Below, piece after piece: positions 26,149-37,992 of a stretch of 64,000 nt of DNA. How positions within the stretch are numbered: position 1 is the first letter of the stretch; each line of letters opens with the position of its first letter. Made by a program: the position numbers and the translations under genes. Below the pieces are notes generated by a model that saw only the letters and a program-made list of their open reading frames with translations, did no database searches and had not been told where the DNA came from. Source of the DNA: Fusobacterium necrogenes (GTDB lineage: Bacteria; Fusobacteriota; Fusobacteriia; Fusobacteriales; Fusobacteriaceae); the NCBI RefSeq assembly GCF_900450765.1, contig NZ_UGGU01000003.1:434001-498000 (forward strand). Direction: 5' to 3'.

Positions 26149-29100
26149 ATGAGAGAGGATATTAAAAAATCAATAAAAAGATGGCTAAAAAGAAAGGTTA
26201 CAATAACATTGGGAATGATGGTGGCCTTTATGATAACAGGAGGAGTGGTTTATTCTAATGATGGTTTGATAAATCAAGAAGTAACTATTAAGGCGGAGAA
26301 TGGAACTATTTTAGTTACTCCAGAGGGAGCTGGGGTACTAGATGGTAATACTTGGACTAATAATGGTAAGATAGATGTAGCTTGGGGAAATGGGGTTAGA
26401 ATAGATAGTAGTGTTACACAGAATTTTAGTTTAATAAATAATGGTGTAATCACAGGGAGTAATAGTCCAGATGATTATAGTGGAAATGGAATATATAATA
26501 ACGGAACAATAGAAACTCTAACAAATAGTGGTGTAATCTCAGGGAATAGTAGTGGTTCAGGATATTATAGTGGAAATGGAATATATAATAACGGAACAAT
26601 AAAAACTCTAACAAACAATGGAATAATATCAGGGAAGAAGAGTAATGACTATTCGACAGTGAATATTGGAAATGGAATATATAATAACGGAACAATAGAA
26701 ACTCTAACAAATAGTGGGTTAATAAAAGGAAATAGTAATAATTCAGGATTTGGAAGTGGCAATGGAATATATAATGAATCTGGAACAATAGAAAGTTTAA
26801 CAAACAATGGAATAATAACAGGAACTACTAAATTAGGGATGAATAATGGAAATGGCAATGGAATATTTAATTGGAAAGGAACAATAGAAAGTTTAATAAA
26901 CAATGGAATAATATCAGGGAATAGTAATTCAGGAAATAGTTATTCAGAAGCTAATAGTGGCAATGGAATATATAATGAATCTGGAACAATAACAACATTA
27001 ACAAATAGTGGGTTAATAAAAGGAAATAGTAATAATTCAGAATATTTTAGTGGCAATGGAATATTTAATGAGAGATATGAAACAATAGAAATTCTAATAA
27101 ACAATGGAATAATAACAGGAACTACCAAATTAGGGATTAATAATAGAAATGGCAATGGAATATATAATGAATCTGGAACAATAATAACATTAACAAATAG
27201 TGGGTTAATAAAAGGAAATAGTAATAATTCAGAATTTGGAAGTGGAATTGGAATATATAATGAATCTGGAACAATAGGAAGTCTAACAAATAATGGAACA
27301 ATAACAGGAAATAGTTATTCAGGAAGTAGTAGTTCAGGAAATTATAGTGGAAATGGAATATATAATGAGATATATGGAACAATAGAAACTCTAACAAACA
27401 ATGGAACAATAACAGGAAATAGTTATTCAGGGACTAGTAATGGAAATGGAATATATAATGAGAGATATGGAACAATAGGAAGTCTAACAAACTATGGAAT
27501 AATAGCAGGAAGTAATAAGGCTATTAATAATCAAGGAACTATAACTACTCAAAATAACTATGGACTATTGATAGATGGGGCTGGAACAGATAATGTAACA
27601 GTTAATGCTGGAGCTGGTGGAGAGATAACAGAAGAGGGAGAGTATAAAGGATATACAGTAAAAAATACTTTTGTAGATACAAATAATCAATATCAAAACT
27701 TAACTTCAATAACTGAAACTGATATCACTCTATCAACTGATAGTGAAAAATTAATAATTAATGGATATAAAAAAGGTTTAAAAGTTAATAAAGATTTAAC
27801 TCTTTCTAACTCCATTATAAATAGTTACACAACAGCTATAAATATAGAGAGTGGAAATTTTACAGGGAATAATATAATTATCAATGGCGGAATAGATGAA
27901 ACAAGCGCTACTATTAAAGGGAATGCCAACACAGATAATCTAACTTTAACAAATAATTCAATTATTAATGGTAACATTGATATGGGAAGTGGGGCTGACA
28001 CAATTAGTTTAACATCATCTACACTTAATGGTGGAGTTATAGCTACTGATGATAATATCACTATGGATAAATCAGATATCAATGGTAACTCAACTCTAAC
28101 TGATAGTGAAATGACATTGACTAGCACAACTTTAAATGGAAATATTATTGCTAATGGTGGAAAGATAAATATAACAGGAAGTAATAATCTCTTTAACGTA
28201 GGGGCTAGTACAATCAATGGTAATATCACTATTGAGAATGGAGAGATATATGTAAAAGATGGCTCAATAATTAATGGAAATATTACTTTAGATGGAACTA
28301 CTACAACTGTTTGGTTAGATAAAAATCAAGCTATCAATGGGAAGATTACTATTGATGAGAGTGTTACAGAGAAATTTTTAGGAGTTAATTATAATATAAA
28401 TACAGATGAAGATATGACATCTTTAAAAAATCAAACTGATAAATTCACTAGTTTTGATGTAAAATTAAAAGATGGTGAAAATACTGTTACCTTAACAGAT
28501 TTAAATATAAATTCTATCACAGGTGGAAATGGAGCAGATAATTTTAAAACTACTATTGCGGGACTTGTTGGAAAAACAATAGTAGGTGTAGGTAATGATA
28601 CCTTGACTCTACTTGATAATATTACAACAGGGAACACTATCGATTTTTCAAATATAAAAAATGTAGAAAATTTACAATTAGCTGATGGTGGAAATACCCT
28701 TAATATTTCTAATTCCTCTTTTCCAATTATCAGAGGTGGAAATGGAGATGACAATTTCAAAATTTATATTACTGGACTTGTTGGAAAAGCAGTATATGGT
28801 GGAGAGGGTAGTGATACCTTAACCCTACTTGATAATATTACAACAGAAAATCAAGGAAGTATTAGTTTTTTTAGGACAAAGAGCATAGAAAATTTACAAC
28901 TAGCTGATGGTGGAAATACCTTTGATATTTCTAATTCCCATATCAAAAATATTTTAGGTGGAAGTGGAGTAGATACTTTCCAAACTTCTATTGATAAGCT
29001 TAATGATAAAACAATAGTAGGTGGGGCAGGTAGTGATGTTTTAGAAATAATATCAGGTGTATTTGATAATACAGAAAATAATATTCTTGAGAATGTAACA

Positions 29101-32100
29101 GAAGTAGAGGAATTAAAACTAGCTAATGCCAACAACAAGGTAGACATAGACAAATTAACAGGATTTAACAAAGTTGTAGGAAATGATGGAGCAGACAATT
29201 TCAAAACTACTATTGATGCACTTAGTGGTAAAGCACTAGTAGGTGGAGAGGGTAATGATGTTTTAGAAATAACATCAGGTGCATTTGATAATACAACAAG
29301 TAATCCATTTACAAGTGTAACAGGGGTAGAGGAATTAAAACTAGCTAATGCCAACAACAAGGTAAATATAGATAAATTTATAGACTTTAATAAAGTTGTA
29401 GGAAATGATGGAATAGATACCTTTATAGGAAATGATAAAGATAAATTTATAAATATGACACTAGATGGTGGAAATGGGGAAGATAATCTTCAATTGGGAT
29501 TTACTGCTGATAACTCAAATATATTTACCAATGTAAGCAACATAGAAAATCTAACTCTAACAGCTTCAAATAATAATTTAATTTTTAATGGAGAGAATGA
29601 TAAATTTGATAATATTTCCTTTGGAAAAGATTCAACAGACAACACTATCTCATTAACTGATGTAGATACCTCTATCAGCTTTGCAACCTCTGGTAACAAT
29701 GTTGTAAATTTAACTGATAGTGATTATAGATTGAGTAACCATATAAGTGGAGCAAACACAATAAATCTACAAGGAGATAAGGAGTGGAGCTTTGAGGGAA
29801 GCAATATCATAGGTGGAAAAGATGTAAATATCAACTCTAGCTCTGGGGTTAATTTAGGTATTACCTATGATGGAGTTATAAAAGTAAATGATAGTTTTAT
29901 TACTGACAACAGTAATGCCATATTAAATGGAGAGGTAAAAATCTCTTTTGATGGAGTGAAAGGAATAACTTTTGATAGTATTGATAATACTCATACTCTA
30001 TCTTTTGGAAAATTATCTCTAGGAGATAGCTCTAAGTTATATATACCAGCTTTCTTAAGCAGTCAAAAAAATAACTCAAATGATTATACTCTATCGGTAA
30101 AAAAATGGAATGAGCTTGTAGGTAATTCAAGCTTAGATATTTATACAGATAGATACAACACAGCTATCACTAAGTACAACCAAGAGGGATATTTAAATTT
30201 AACAACAGCCTTTAATAATTTTTCAAAGGATAGTATAGTTGATTATATCACAGATGACAATGAGTTAGGTTCAAAACTTACATATACCTCTGAAAATAAA
30301 ACTTATGATACTAGGGTGTTTAAAGATGGAGAAACTATCTTAATCAATGGTGGAGATAGCAATTTAACATTTAATGATATAGTTGTTACAGGTATTGATG
30401 TAGCTGTTGAAAATGGTAATAATACGCTTACTCTTGGTGGTACAGAGGAGAGTTCTATAAATGTAGGAACAGAGGGAATAAATGCTGATAACTCAAAGGT
30501 AGCATTAACATTAAATATCTCTGGAGAGAAAAATAATAATATATCTAGTATCTCTATGAAAAACAGCAATAACAATACTATCAATTTAAAAGGAAATAAT
30601 ATCACAGTTGGAGATATTGCCTTTGGTAGTGGAGATAATAACTTAGTGATAGATAAATTATCTAATATTACTTCTGTTGGAGAGATTAGCTCTACTTCTG
30701 GAGATAAAACTAATTCAAATAAAATAACAATCTCTAATGCTATCCAAAAAGAAGAGAGTGAAAAATTATTAAATCTATTAAATCAAACTCAAAACTCTAT
30801 CGGAAGTATCAATCTAACTTCTGAAAGTAAATTTGTAGTTAATTCTCAATATAATTATGATAGAGATATAAATTTAACTTCAAATAACAGTATCACATTG
30901 GAAGAAAATGGAGTATTAAAAGCCGATAACATCAAATTCAATGGAAATAGTAACCAAGTTACTGTAAATGGTGGAGATATAGATGGAACTCTTACATTTG
31001 GAGAGGGAAGTGGAGATATTTTAACAGTTAATACAGGAGATAGACTTACTTACAAGGTAGTAGGTGCTGATACTATCAATCTAGGAAATAATGGAGTTTG
31101 GTCTTTTGCAGATGGAAGTAGTATCCTATCTAATTCAAATGTAAATATATTTACAGGAGAGGGATATGTAAAAATGGAGATCGGAAAAGATGGACAGATA
31201 AGTAGTTATAATCCTTTCCAAAATGGTACTACTGCAAAAATAGACAATTTGAAATTTACACTAGATAGTAGTGTTATATTTGATAATATTAATGAAACAA
31301 TAACTTTAGATACAAACATAATGTCAGATAATCTTATGGTTTCAGATTTCTTAACAAATAACAATGGTACACTTTCAATAAAAAAAGCTGGAGAGTTGGG
31401 AATAGGAACACTATATCAAGGAAATTATGAATACTTAGTAACTAATTACTACAATCGTGATAAAGATGAGAATGGAGTAATCACAGGTATATTTAATGAT
31501 GGAAGTGCTGAGGATATAAAAAATAAGGTTGAAAATATGATAACAGAGGAGCAACACTTCTATTCATTTAAAGGAGAGGTAGATACAAAACTATCTCTAA
31601 GTAAAATATATATAGAAACTACTTCTGATGAAAGTGTAGCAGATAAGAATAATGATATAGTATTCAATGATTTTGCTACAACTGATGACTTTATAGTTAA
31701 TGTTGATAAAGGAACTGAGAATAGTATCTCTATTTTAGGAAATGTGACTTTAGGTAAAGGAATAGATGCTTCTCAATCAGAGGGAAAAATCAATTTAACC
31801 TTAGGTGGAGGAGAGATTTCTAAAAATAATATGAATATTACTCTTGGAAAATCAGATGATATATTAAATATACTTTCAGATATTTCTGCTACATTAGATG
31901 GAAATACTGGAAATAATATTTTAAATATAGGAAAAATAGCTCAAGAAAAATCAGATACTTCAAAAGATACAATTACTTTAGCTGGAGAGATTAAAAATTT
32001 CTCAGAGTTCAATCTTTATCAAAATACGAAATTAGATTCAGGATTAAAACTCTCTATGAATGGAAGTGATAAAAAAATAAACTTAAATAAAAATGATTTA

Positions 32101-33498
32101 ATACTAGGAATTGACTATGAGAAAAAAGATGAAGATGGAAAAGTAATAGGACATGCTTTATATGATAATGGAATAACAGTTAATAATAATGATGGAAATT
32201 TAATAGTTGAAGCTTCTACAGCAAGTAAAAACTCTATTATCTCAATGGGAAAAGAGAATGCTTCTGTTATTGAAAATGGAGAAAATATCTTCCTTTCAGG
32301 TTCAGCTAACCACAATGTAACTTATGATAGAGATAACAACGAAATAAATGTAACTATTAAAGAACATATAATAGGAGAAAATGAGGCTGTGAAGTATGCT
32401 CATCTTGACAGAATTTACCAAAGTATAGTTGATGCTAATAAGATTGGATTAATGGCACCAAGTTCTACTCTTACAGATAAAACAGAAGATGAGGCTATCA
32501 AAGCTCAATTAGAATTCTATGGAAAAATCTATAATTCAACACCATATGCTTACTCAAATGATATCTCAAGGGAAACAGCTAATATGGTAAATGATAGTAT
32601 AATGGACAGCAGATTTAAAGCAGATGAAGGAAGTTGGCTACACTATGGAGCAATAGCTGGACAGGGTTATGATGATGACAACTCTTACTATGGTAGAGGA
32701 TATTACAACTCTGTTGATTTAGGAATAGCAGAGGTAGATATAGAGTCAGATATCTATTCAGCTTACTATATGGGAGAGTATGGAAAAACAGATAAATTAG
32801 CTCTTGGATATGTAATAGCTGGAAATAATAGCAATACAGATATAGGAGAGAGCGACTTAAAAGGAAGTGGATATTACTTAGGTGCTTATACTAAGTACAG
32901 CGCAGGAAACCTTAGATTGATAGCTGGATTAGGTTACCAACACAACTATTATAAAGCAGATAGAAGAGTGTCAAATAAGTATCAATTAATGACAATTTGG
33001 AAAAAATACACTGATGACACATTAACAGCTTATTCTGGAGTAAAATATATCCATAATTTAACTGATGATTTAACGTTTGAACCATATGCAAGAGTAAGTT
33101 TAGCACAGGTTATGCAACATTCTATAAATGAGGCAGATAACGGAGATTTATCTATCTCAGTAGATGGAAAAGGTTTCACTACATTAGATAGTGAGATAGG
33201 AGTAGACTTAGTAAAATCTACAGTAGTAAAAGATGGAAAGGTAAATCTAATAGCTGGAGTTGGAGCAGAGATTATGTTAGATGGATATGGGAGAGAAAAT
33301 CTAACAGCTAAAGTCAATGGTTCAAGCAAAACTTTTGATATAATATCAGAGAAAGAGGAAAACTTTAGAGGGAAGGTTAGCTTAGGAGTAGAGTATGAGA
33401 AAACAAATGGAGTATTCTACAATGCTAAGGGAAGTTATATAAGAACAGAGGATAATGATAATTGTAATTTAGGAATAGGTATAGGTTATAAATTTTAG
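26149..33498 (+). CDS. Giant type V autotransporter, intact paralogue
   Basis: Surface protein of 2449 residues. ATG 26149 with GAGGTG 6 nt upstream is chosen over an in-frame GTG at 26140. A long basic N region and hydrophobic helix form an extended signal peptide ending near V-Y-S. Eleven repeats of 30-35 residues (G-N-G-I-Y-N...G-T-I-E-T-L-T-N) follow, then beta-helix segments and about ten RTX-like G-G-x-G-x-D motifs spaced through codons at 28519-29500. The C-terminal 280 residues are a beta-barrel ending G-I-G-Y-K-F. Function is probably adhesion or host interaction, by analogy with fusobacterial autotransporters; the ligand is unknown. Passenger is much longer than in paralogue 1. Confidence 0.92.
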   Translation: MREDIKKSIKRWLKRKVTITLGMMVAFMITGGVVYSNDGLINQEVTIKAENGTILVTPEGAGVLDGNTWTNNGKIDVAWGNGVRIDSSVTQNFSLINNGVITGSNSPDDYSGNGIYNNGTIETLTNSGVISGNSSGSGYYSGNGIYNNGTIKTLTNNGIISGKKSNDYSTVNIGNGIYNNGTIETLTNSGLIKGNSNNSGFGSGNGIYNESGTIESLTNNGIITGTTKLGMNNGNGNGIFNWKGTIESLINNGIISGNSNSGNSYSEANSGNGIYNESGTITTLTNSGLIKGNSNNSEYFSGNGIFNERYETIEILINNGIITGTTKLGINNRNGNGIYNESGTIITLTNSGLIKGNSNNSEFGSGIGIYNESGTIGSLTNNGTITGNSYSGSSSSGNYSGNGIYNEIYGTIETLTNNGTITGNSYSGTSNGNGIYNERYGTIGSLTNYGIIAGSNKAINNQGTITTQNNYGLLIDGAGTDNVTVNAGAGGEITEEGEYKGYTVKNTFVDTNNQYQNLTSITETDITLSTDSEKLIINGYKKGLKVNKDLTLSNSIINSYTTAINIESGNFTGNNIIINGGIDETSATIKGNANTDNLTLTNNSIINGNIDMGSGADTISLTSSTLNGGVIATDDNITMDKSDINGNSTLTDSEMTLTSTTLNGNIIANGGKINITGSNNLFNVGASTINGNITIENGEIYVKDGSIINGNITLDGTTTTVWLDKNQAINGKITIDESVTEKFLGVNYNINTDEDMTSLKNQTDKFTSFDVKLKDGENTVTLTDLNINSITGGNGADNFKTTIAGLVGKTIVGVGNDTLTLLDNITTGNTIDFSNIKNVENLQLADGGNTLNISNSSFPIIRGGNGDDNFKIYITGLVGKAVYGGEGSDTLTLLDNITTENQGSISFFRTKSIENLQLADGGNTFDISNSHIKNILGGSGVDTFQTSIDKLNDKTIVGGAGSDVLEIISGVFDNTENNILENVTEVEELKLANANNKVDIDKLTGFNKVVGNDGADNFKTTIDALSGKALVGGEGNDVLEITSGAFDNTTSNPFTSVTGVEELKLANANNKVNIDKFIDFNKVVGNDGIDTFIGNDKDKFINMTLDGGNGEDNLQLGFTADNSNIFTNVSNIENLTLTASNNNLIFNGENDKFDNISFGKDSTDNTISLTDVDTSISFATSGNNVVNLTDSDYRLSNHISGANTINLQGDKEWSFEGSNIIGGKDVNINSSSGVNLGITYDGVIKVNDSFITDNSNAILNGEVKISFDGVKGITFDSIDNTHTLSFGKLSLGDSSKLYIPAFLSSQKNNSNDYTLSVKKWNELVGNSSLDIYTDRYNTAITKYNQEGYLNLTTAFNNFSKDSIVDYITDDNELGSKLTYTSENKTYDTRVFKDGETILINGGDSNLTFNDIVVTGIDVAVENGNNTLTLGGTEESSINVGTEGINADNSKVALTLNISGEKNNNISSISMKNSNNNTINLKGNNITVGDIAFGSGDNNLVIDKLSNITSVGEISSTSGDKTNSNKITISNAIQKEESEKLLNLLNQTQNSIGSINLTSESKFVVNSQYNYDRDINLTSNNSITLEENGVLKADNIKFNGNSNQVTVNGGDIDGTLTFGEGSGDILTVNTGDRLTYKVVGADTINLGNNGVWSFADGSSILSNSNVNIFTGEGYVKMEIGKDGQISSYNPFQNGTTAKIDNLKFTLDSSVIFDNINETITLDTNIMSDNLMVSDFLTNNNGTLSIKKAGELGIGTLYQGNYEYLVTNYYNRDKDENGVITGIFNDGSAEDIKNKVENMITEEQHFYSFKGEVDTKLSLSKIYIETTSDESVADKNNDIVFNDFATTDDFIVNVDKGTENSISILGNVTLGKGIDASQSEGKINLTLGGGEISKNNMNITLGKSDDILNILSDISATLDGNTGNNILNIGKIAQEKSDTSKDTITLAGEIKNFSEFNLYQNTKLDSGLKLSMNGSDKKINLNKNDLILGIDYEKKDEDGKVIGHALYDNGITVNNNDGNLIVEASTASKNSIISMGKENASVIENGENIFLSGSANHNVTYDRDNNEINVTIKEHIIGENEAVKYAHLDRIYQSIVDANKIGLMAPSSTLTDKTEDEAIKAQLEFYGKIYNSTPYAYSNDISRETANMVNDSIMDSRFKADEGSWLHYGAIAGQGYDDDNSYYGRGYYNSVDLGIAEVDIESDIYSAYYMGEYGKTDKLALGYVIAGNNSNTDIGESDLKGSGYYLGAYTKYSAGNLRLIAGLGYQHNYYKADRRVSNKYQLMTIWKKYTDDTLTAYSGVKYIHNLTDDLTFEPYARVSLAQVMQHSINEADNGDLSISVDGKGFTTLDSEIGVDLVKSTVVKDGKVNLIAGVGAEIMLDGYGRENLTAKVNGSSKTFDIISEKEENFRGKVSLGVEYEKTNGVFYNAKGSYIRTEDNDNCNLGIGIGYKF
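26482..27525 (+). repeat. Eleven in-frame repeats in autotransporter 2 passenger
   Basis: Units of about 90-105 bp begin with GGAAATGGAATATATAAT or a close variant and encode G-N-G-I-Y-N..G-T-I-x-x-L-T-N-x-G. DNA identity between units is high, with short runs repeated exactly, so slippage or unequal crossing-over could add or remove rungs without breaking frame. Confidence 0.8.
32478..33452 (+). repeat. Direct repeat, barrel copy 2
   Basis: Second copy of the barrel-coding segment, offset 7692 bp from copy 1. Recombination between copies would delete 7.69 kb and fuse the first passenger to this barrel. Confidence 0.85.
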
Positions 33499-33662
33499 CT
33501 TTAATCTAATAAATATACTAACTGTAGCGAATGATTTTGTTTATCTACTTGTAATAACTTTTTAAATTAATAAAAGAAATATTAGAAAAAATTATATTGA
33601 TTATCTCCAATTAAGAAAATAAAATTTTAGTATAATTTTTAGTAAAATATTTTTATATCTTC

Positions 33663-33691
33663 TTTACAACTGAAATATTGTGTGGTATCAT
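33663..33691 (+). promoter_or_regulatory. Promoter of licT
   Basis: TTTACA (33663-33668), a 17-nt spacer and TATCAT (33686-33691), about 85 nt before the licT start. No RAT-like element is seen in this leader, so licT itself is probably not antiterminated. Confidence 0.6.
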
Positions 33692-33774
33692 TTTTAAGAA
33701 GTGATTAATATTCAGATAATATATTTTTTTTAATAGAATTATGTTCTAAAAAATTGCAAATAGAAAGGGATAAG

Positions 33775-34623
33775 ATGAAGTTACGTGTTGTAAAGATTTT
33801 AAATAATAATGCCTTTATATCTAAAGATGAGAATAATAAAGAGATTATTGTTATGGGAAAGGGAATAGCATTTCAAAAGAAAGCAAATGAAGATGTAGAG
33901 CTTCCAGAGAATGTTAAAGTTTTCTCAAGTGATGAAAATCAAATAAATGAAAAGTTAAAAAATACAATTTTAAATATCCCTGAAAAATATTTAGAAATAA
34001 CAGAAAGAATTGTAGAATTATTAAAGGATAGATACAACAAGGAGTTGCACAATATAATCTATGTTTCTTTGACTGAGCATATACATGGGGCAGTGGAGAG
34101 ATATAGAAATGGAATAGAGATAGAAAACCCTCTTTTAAATGAGATAAAGCACCTTTATAGAGAGGAGTATGATGTAGCTCTTGAGGGATTGAAGATAATA
34201 GATGAAAAACTAGGTATAAAATTCCAAAAAGATGAGGCTGGATATATTACAAGTCATATAATCAATGCCCAACTTGATGGGGGAATGAATAATACCACTG
34301 AGATAACAAAAATCGTACAGAAGATTTTAAATATTATAGAGTTTAATATGCTAATAGATATAAATGAGGATAGCATATCTTATGATAGAGTTGTAACACA
34401 CTTAAAGTTTCTTTCATTGAGAGTGTTAAACAATACAGTAAATGATGAAGATGAGGAGCTATTTGAGATTTTTACAAAAAAATATCCTCAAGCTTACAAG
34501 TGTGTAACTGTAATTTATAAATATTTTGAAAAAGAGTACAACTATATTTTAACAAATGCAGAGCAGATGTATCTGATAATATATATTCAAAGATTATACA
34601 AAGAAGCAATTAAAAACAAATAG
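33775..34623 (+). CDS. licT: LicT/BglG-family RNA-binding regulator of beta-glucoside genes
   Basis: Cytoplasmic RNA-binding regulator of 282 residues. Residues 1-55 are the CAT RNA-binding domain (V-V-K-I-L-N-N-N-A, M-G-K-G-I-A-F). Two PTS-regulation domains follow, with likely phosphorylation sites His102 and His161 in PRD1 and His209 in PRD2. The fourth conserved position, usually His in T-I-H-I-E-R, is Tyr270 here (I-I-Y-I-Q-R), so control by phosphorylation may differ. GAAAGGGA selects ATG 33775 over an in-frame TTG at 33754. A RAT sequence recognised by this family lies right after the gene, before the EIIBC gene. Confidence 0.92.
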   Translation: MKLRVVKILNNNAFISKDENNKEIIVMGKGIAFQKKANEDVELPENVKVFSSDENQINEKLKNTILNIPEKYLEITERIVELLKDRYNKELHNIIYVSLTEHIHGAVERYRNGIEIENPLLNEIKHLYREEYDVALEGLKIIDEKLGIKFQKDEAGYITSHIINAQLDGGMNNTTEITKIVQKILNIIEFNMLIDINEDSISYDRVVTHLKFLSLRVLNNTVNDEDEELFEIFTKKYPQAYKCVTVIYKYFEKEYNYILTNAEQMYLIIYIQRLYKEAIKNK

Positions 34624-34669
34624 TATAGATAAATTAGTAGTATAGACGAAAGTCATATTAAATATATTT

Positions 34670-34715
34670 GGATTGTAACTATATTGTGAATGGCCACACA
34701 TATATAGGCAAAACC
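34670..34715 (+). promoter_or_regulatory. RAT (ribonucleic antiterminator) target of LicT, elongated form
   Basis: GGATTGTAACT (34670-34680) and AGGCAAAACC (34706-34715) are the conserved halves of a BglG/LicT RAT. Between them CTATAT-TGTG pairs with CACA-T-ATATAG, lengthening the apical stem, so the element is 46 nt rather than about 30. In known RATs the 5' GG pairs with the 3' CC. That same CC (34714-34715) begins the next hairpin. Confidence 0.85.
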
Positions 34716-34739
34716 TTTAAAAAATAAATTTTTTGGAGG
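34714..34739 (+). promoter_or_regulatory. Hairpin sequestering the Shine-Dalgarno of the EIIBC gene
   Basis: CCTTTAAAAAA (34714-34724) pairs with TTTTTTGGAGG (34729-34739) across a 4-nt loop, giving 11 bp including two G-U pairs. The right arm contains GGAGG, the ribosome binding site for ATG 34747. No U run follows, so it does not look like a terminator. It shares its first CC with the RAT, so the two structures exclude each other. Confidence 0.7.
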
Positions 34740-34746
34740 TAAATAT

Positions 34747-37634
<2,888 letters not shown>

Positions 37635-37638
37635 TTAA

Positions 37639-37682
37639 AATAACTCAAGAATACTTTTTATGAAGAGAATTCTTGAGTTATT
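37639..37682 (+). terminator. Terminator of the beta-glucoside operon
   Basis: AATAACTCAAGAAT (37639-37652) pairs perfectly with ATTCTTGAGTTATT (37669-37682), followed by TTTTATA. A very stable 14-bp stem. Confidence 0.92.
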
Positions 37683-37930
37683 TTTATATATTAGAAAAAA
37701 AGTAAATTCTAATTTAAAACTTGATAAGGTAAATAATTTTGTATGAATAAAAATTTCAATTACACTATCTTGTACTTTATTATCTAAAATTTACATTTCC
37801 CTTATCTCTCTCCTAATCTCTAAATTTGTCGAACATTGAGTAGCTTTTTATAAATATTTTAATATAAAATTGTATTAAAAAGAATTAAATATATAGAAAT
37901 GAAGGATATTCTTTTATAAAATTAATTTTG

Positions 37931-37959
37931 TAGACATAATTAGTAAAACATATTATAAT
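37931..37959 (+). promoter_or_regulatory. Promoter of the TtcA-like pair
   Basis: TAGACA (37931-37936), 17 nt, TATAAT (37954-37959). The leader would be about 27 nt and contains AAGGAGG before ATG 37993. Confidence 0.65.
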
Positions 37960-37992
37960 ATATTGTATTTATTATAGTTATAAGGAGGACAG

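Larger units (their letters stand above)
37635..37992. other. 358-bp intergenic region
   Basis: A terminator lies at the start and a promoter for the TtcA pair at the end. The roughly 240 bases between are AT-rich without an open frame or clear structure. Confidence 0.6.

Noticed and set aside
26450-27500. CRISPR array in the repeat-rich region
   Set aside because: Repeats are in frame, translate into beta-helix rungs and vary in sequence and length; no cas genes are present.
32912-33329. Minus-strand frames opposite the autotransporter barrels, present twice
   Set aside because: They recur only because the barrel DNA is duplicated; they have no start signals.
34670-34740. Conventional RAT with overlapping intrinsic terminator
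   Set aside because: The stem after the RAT ends in GGAGG rather than a U run, so it does not look like a terminator.
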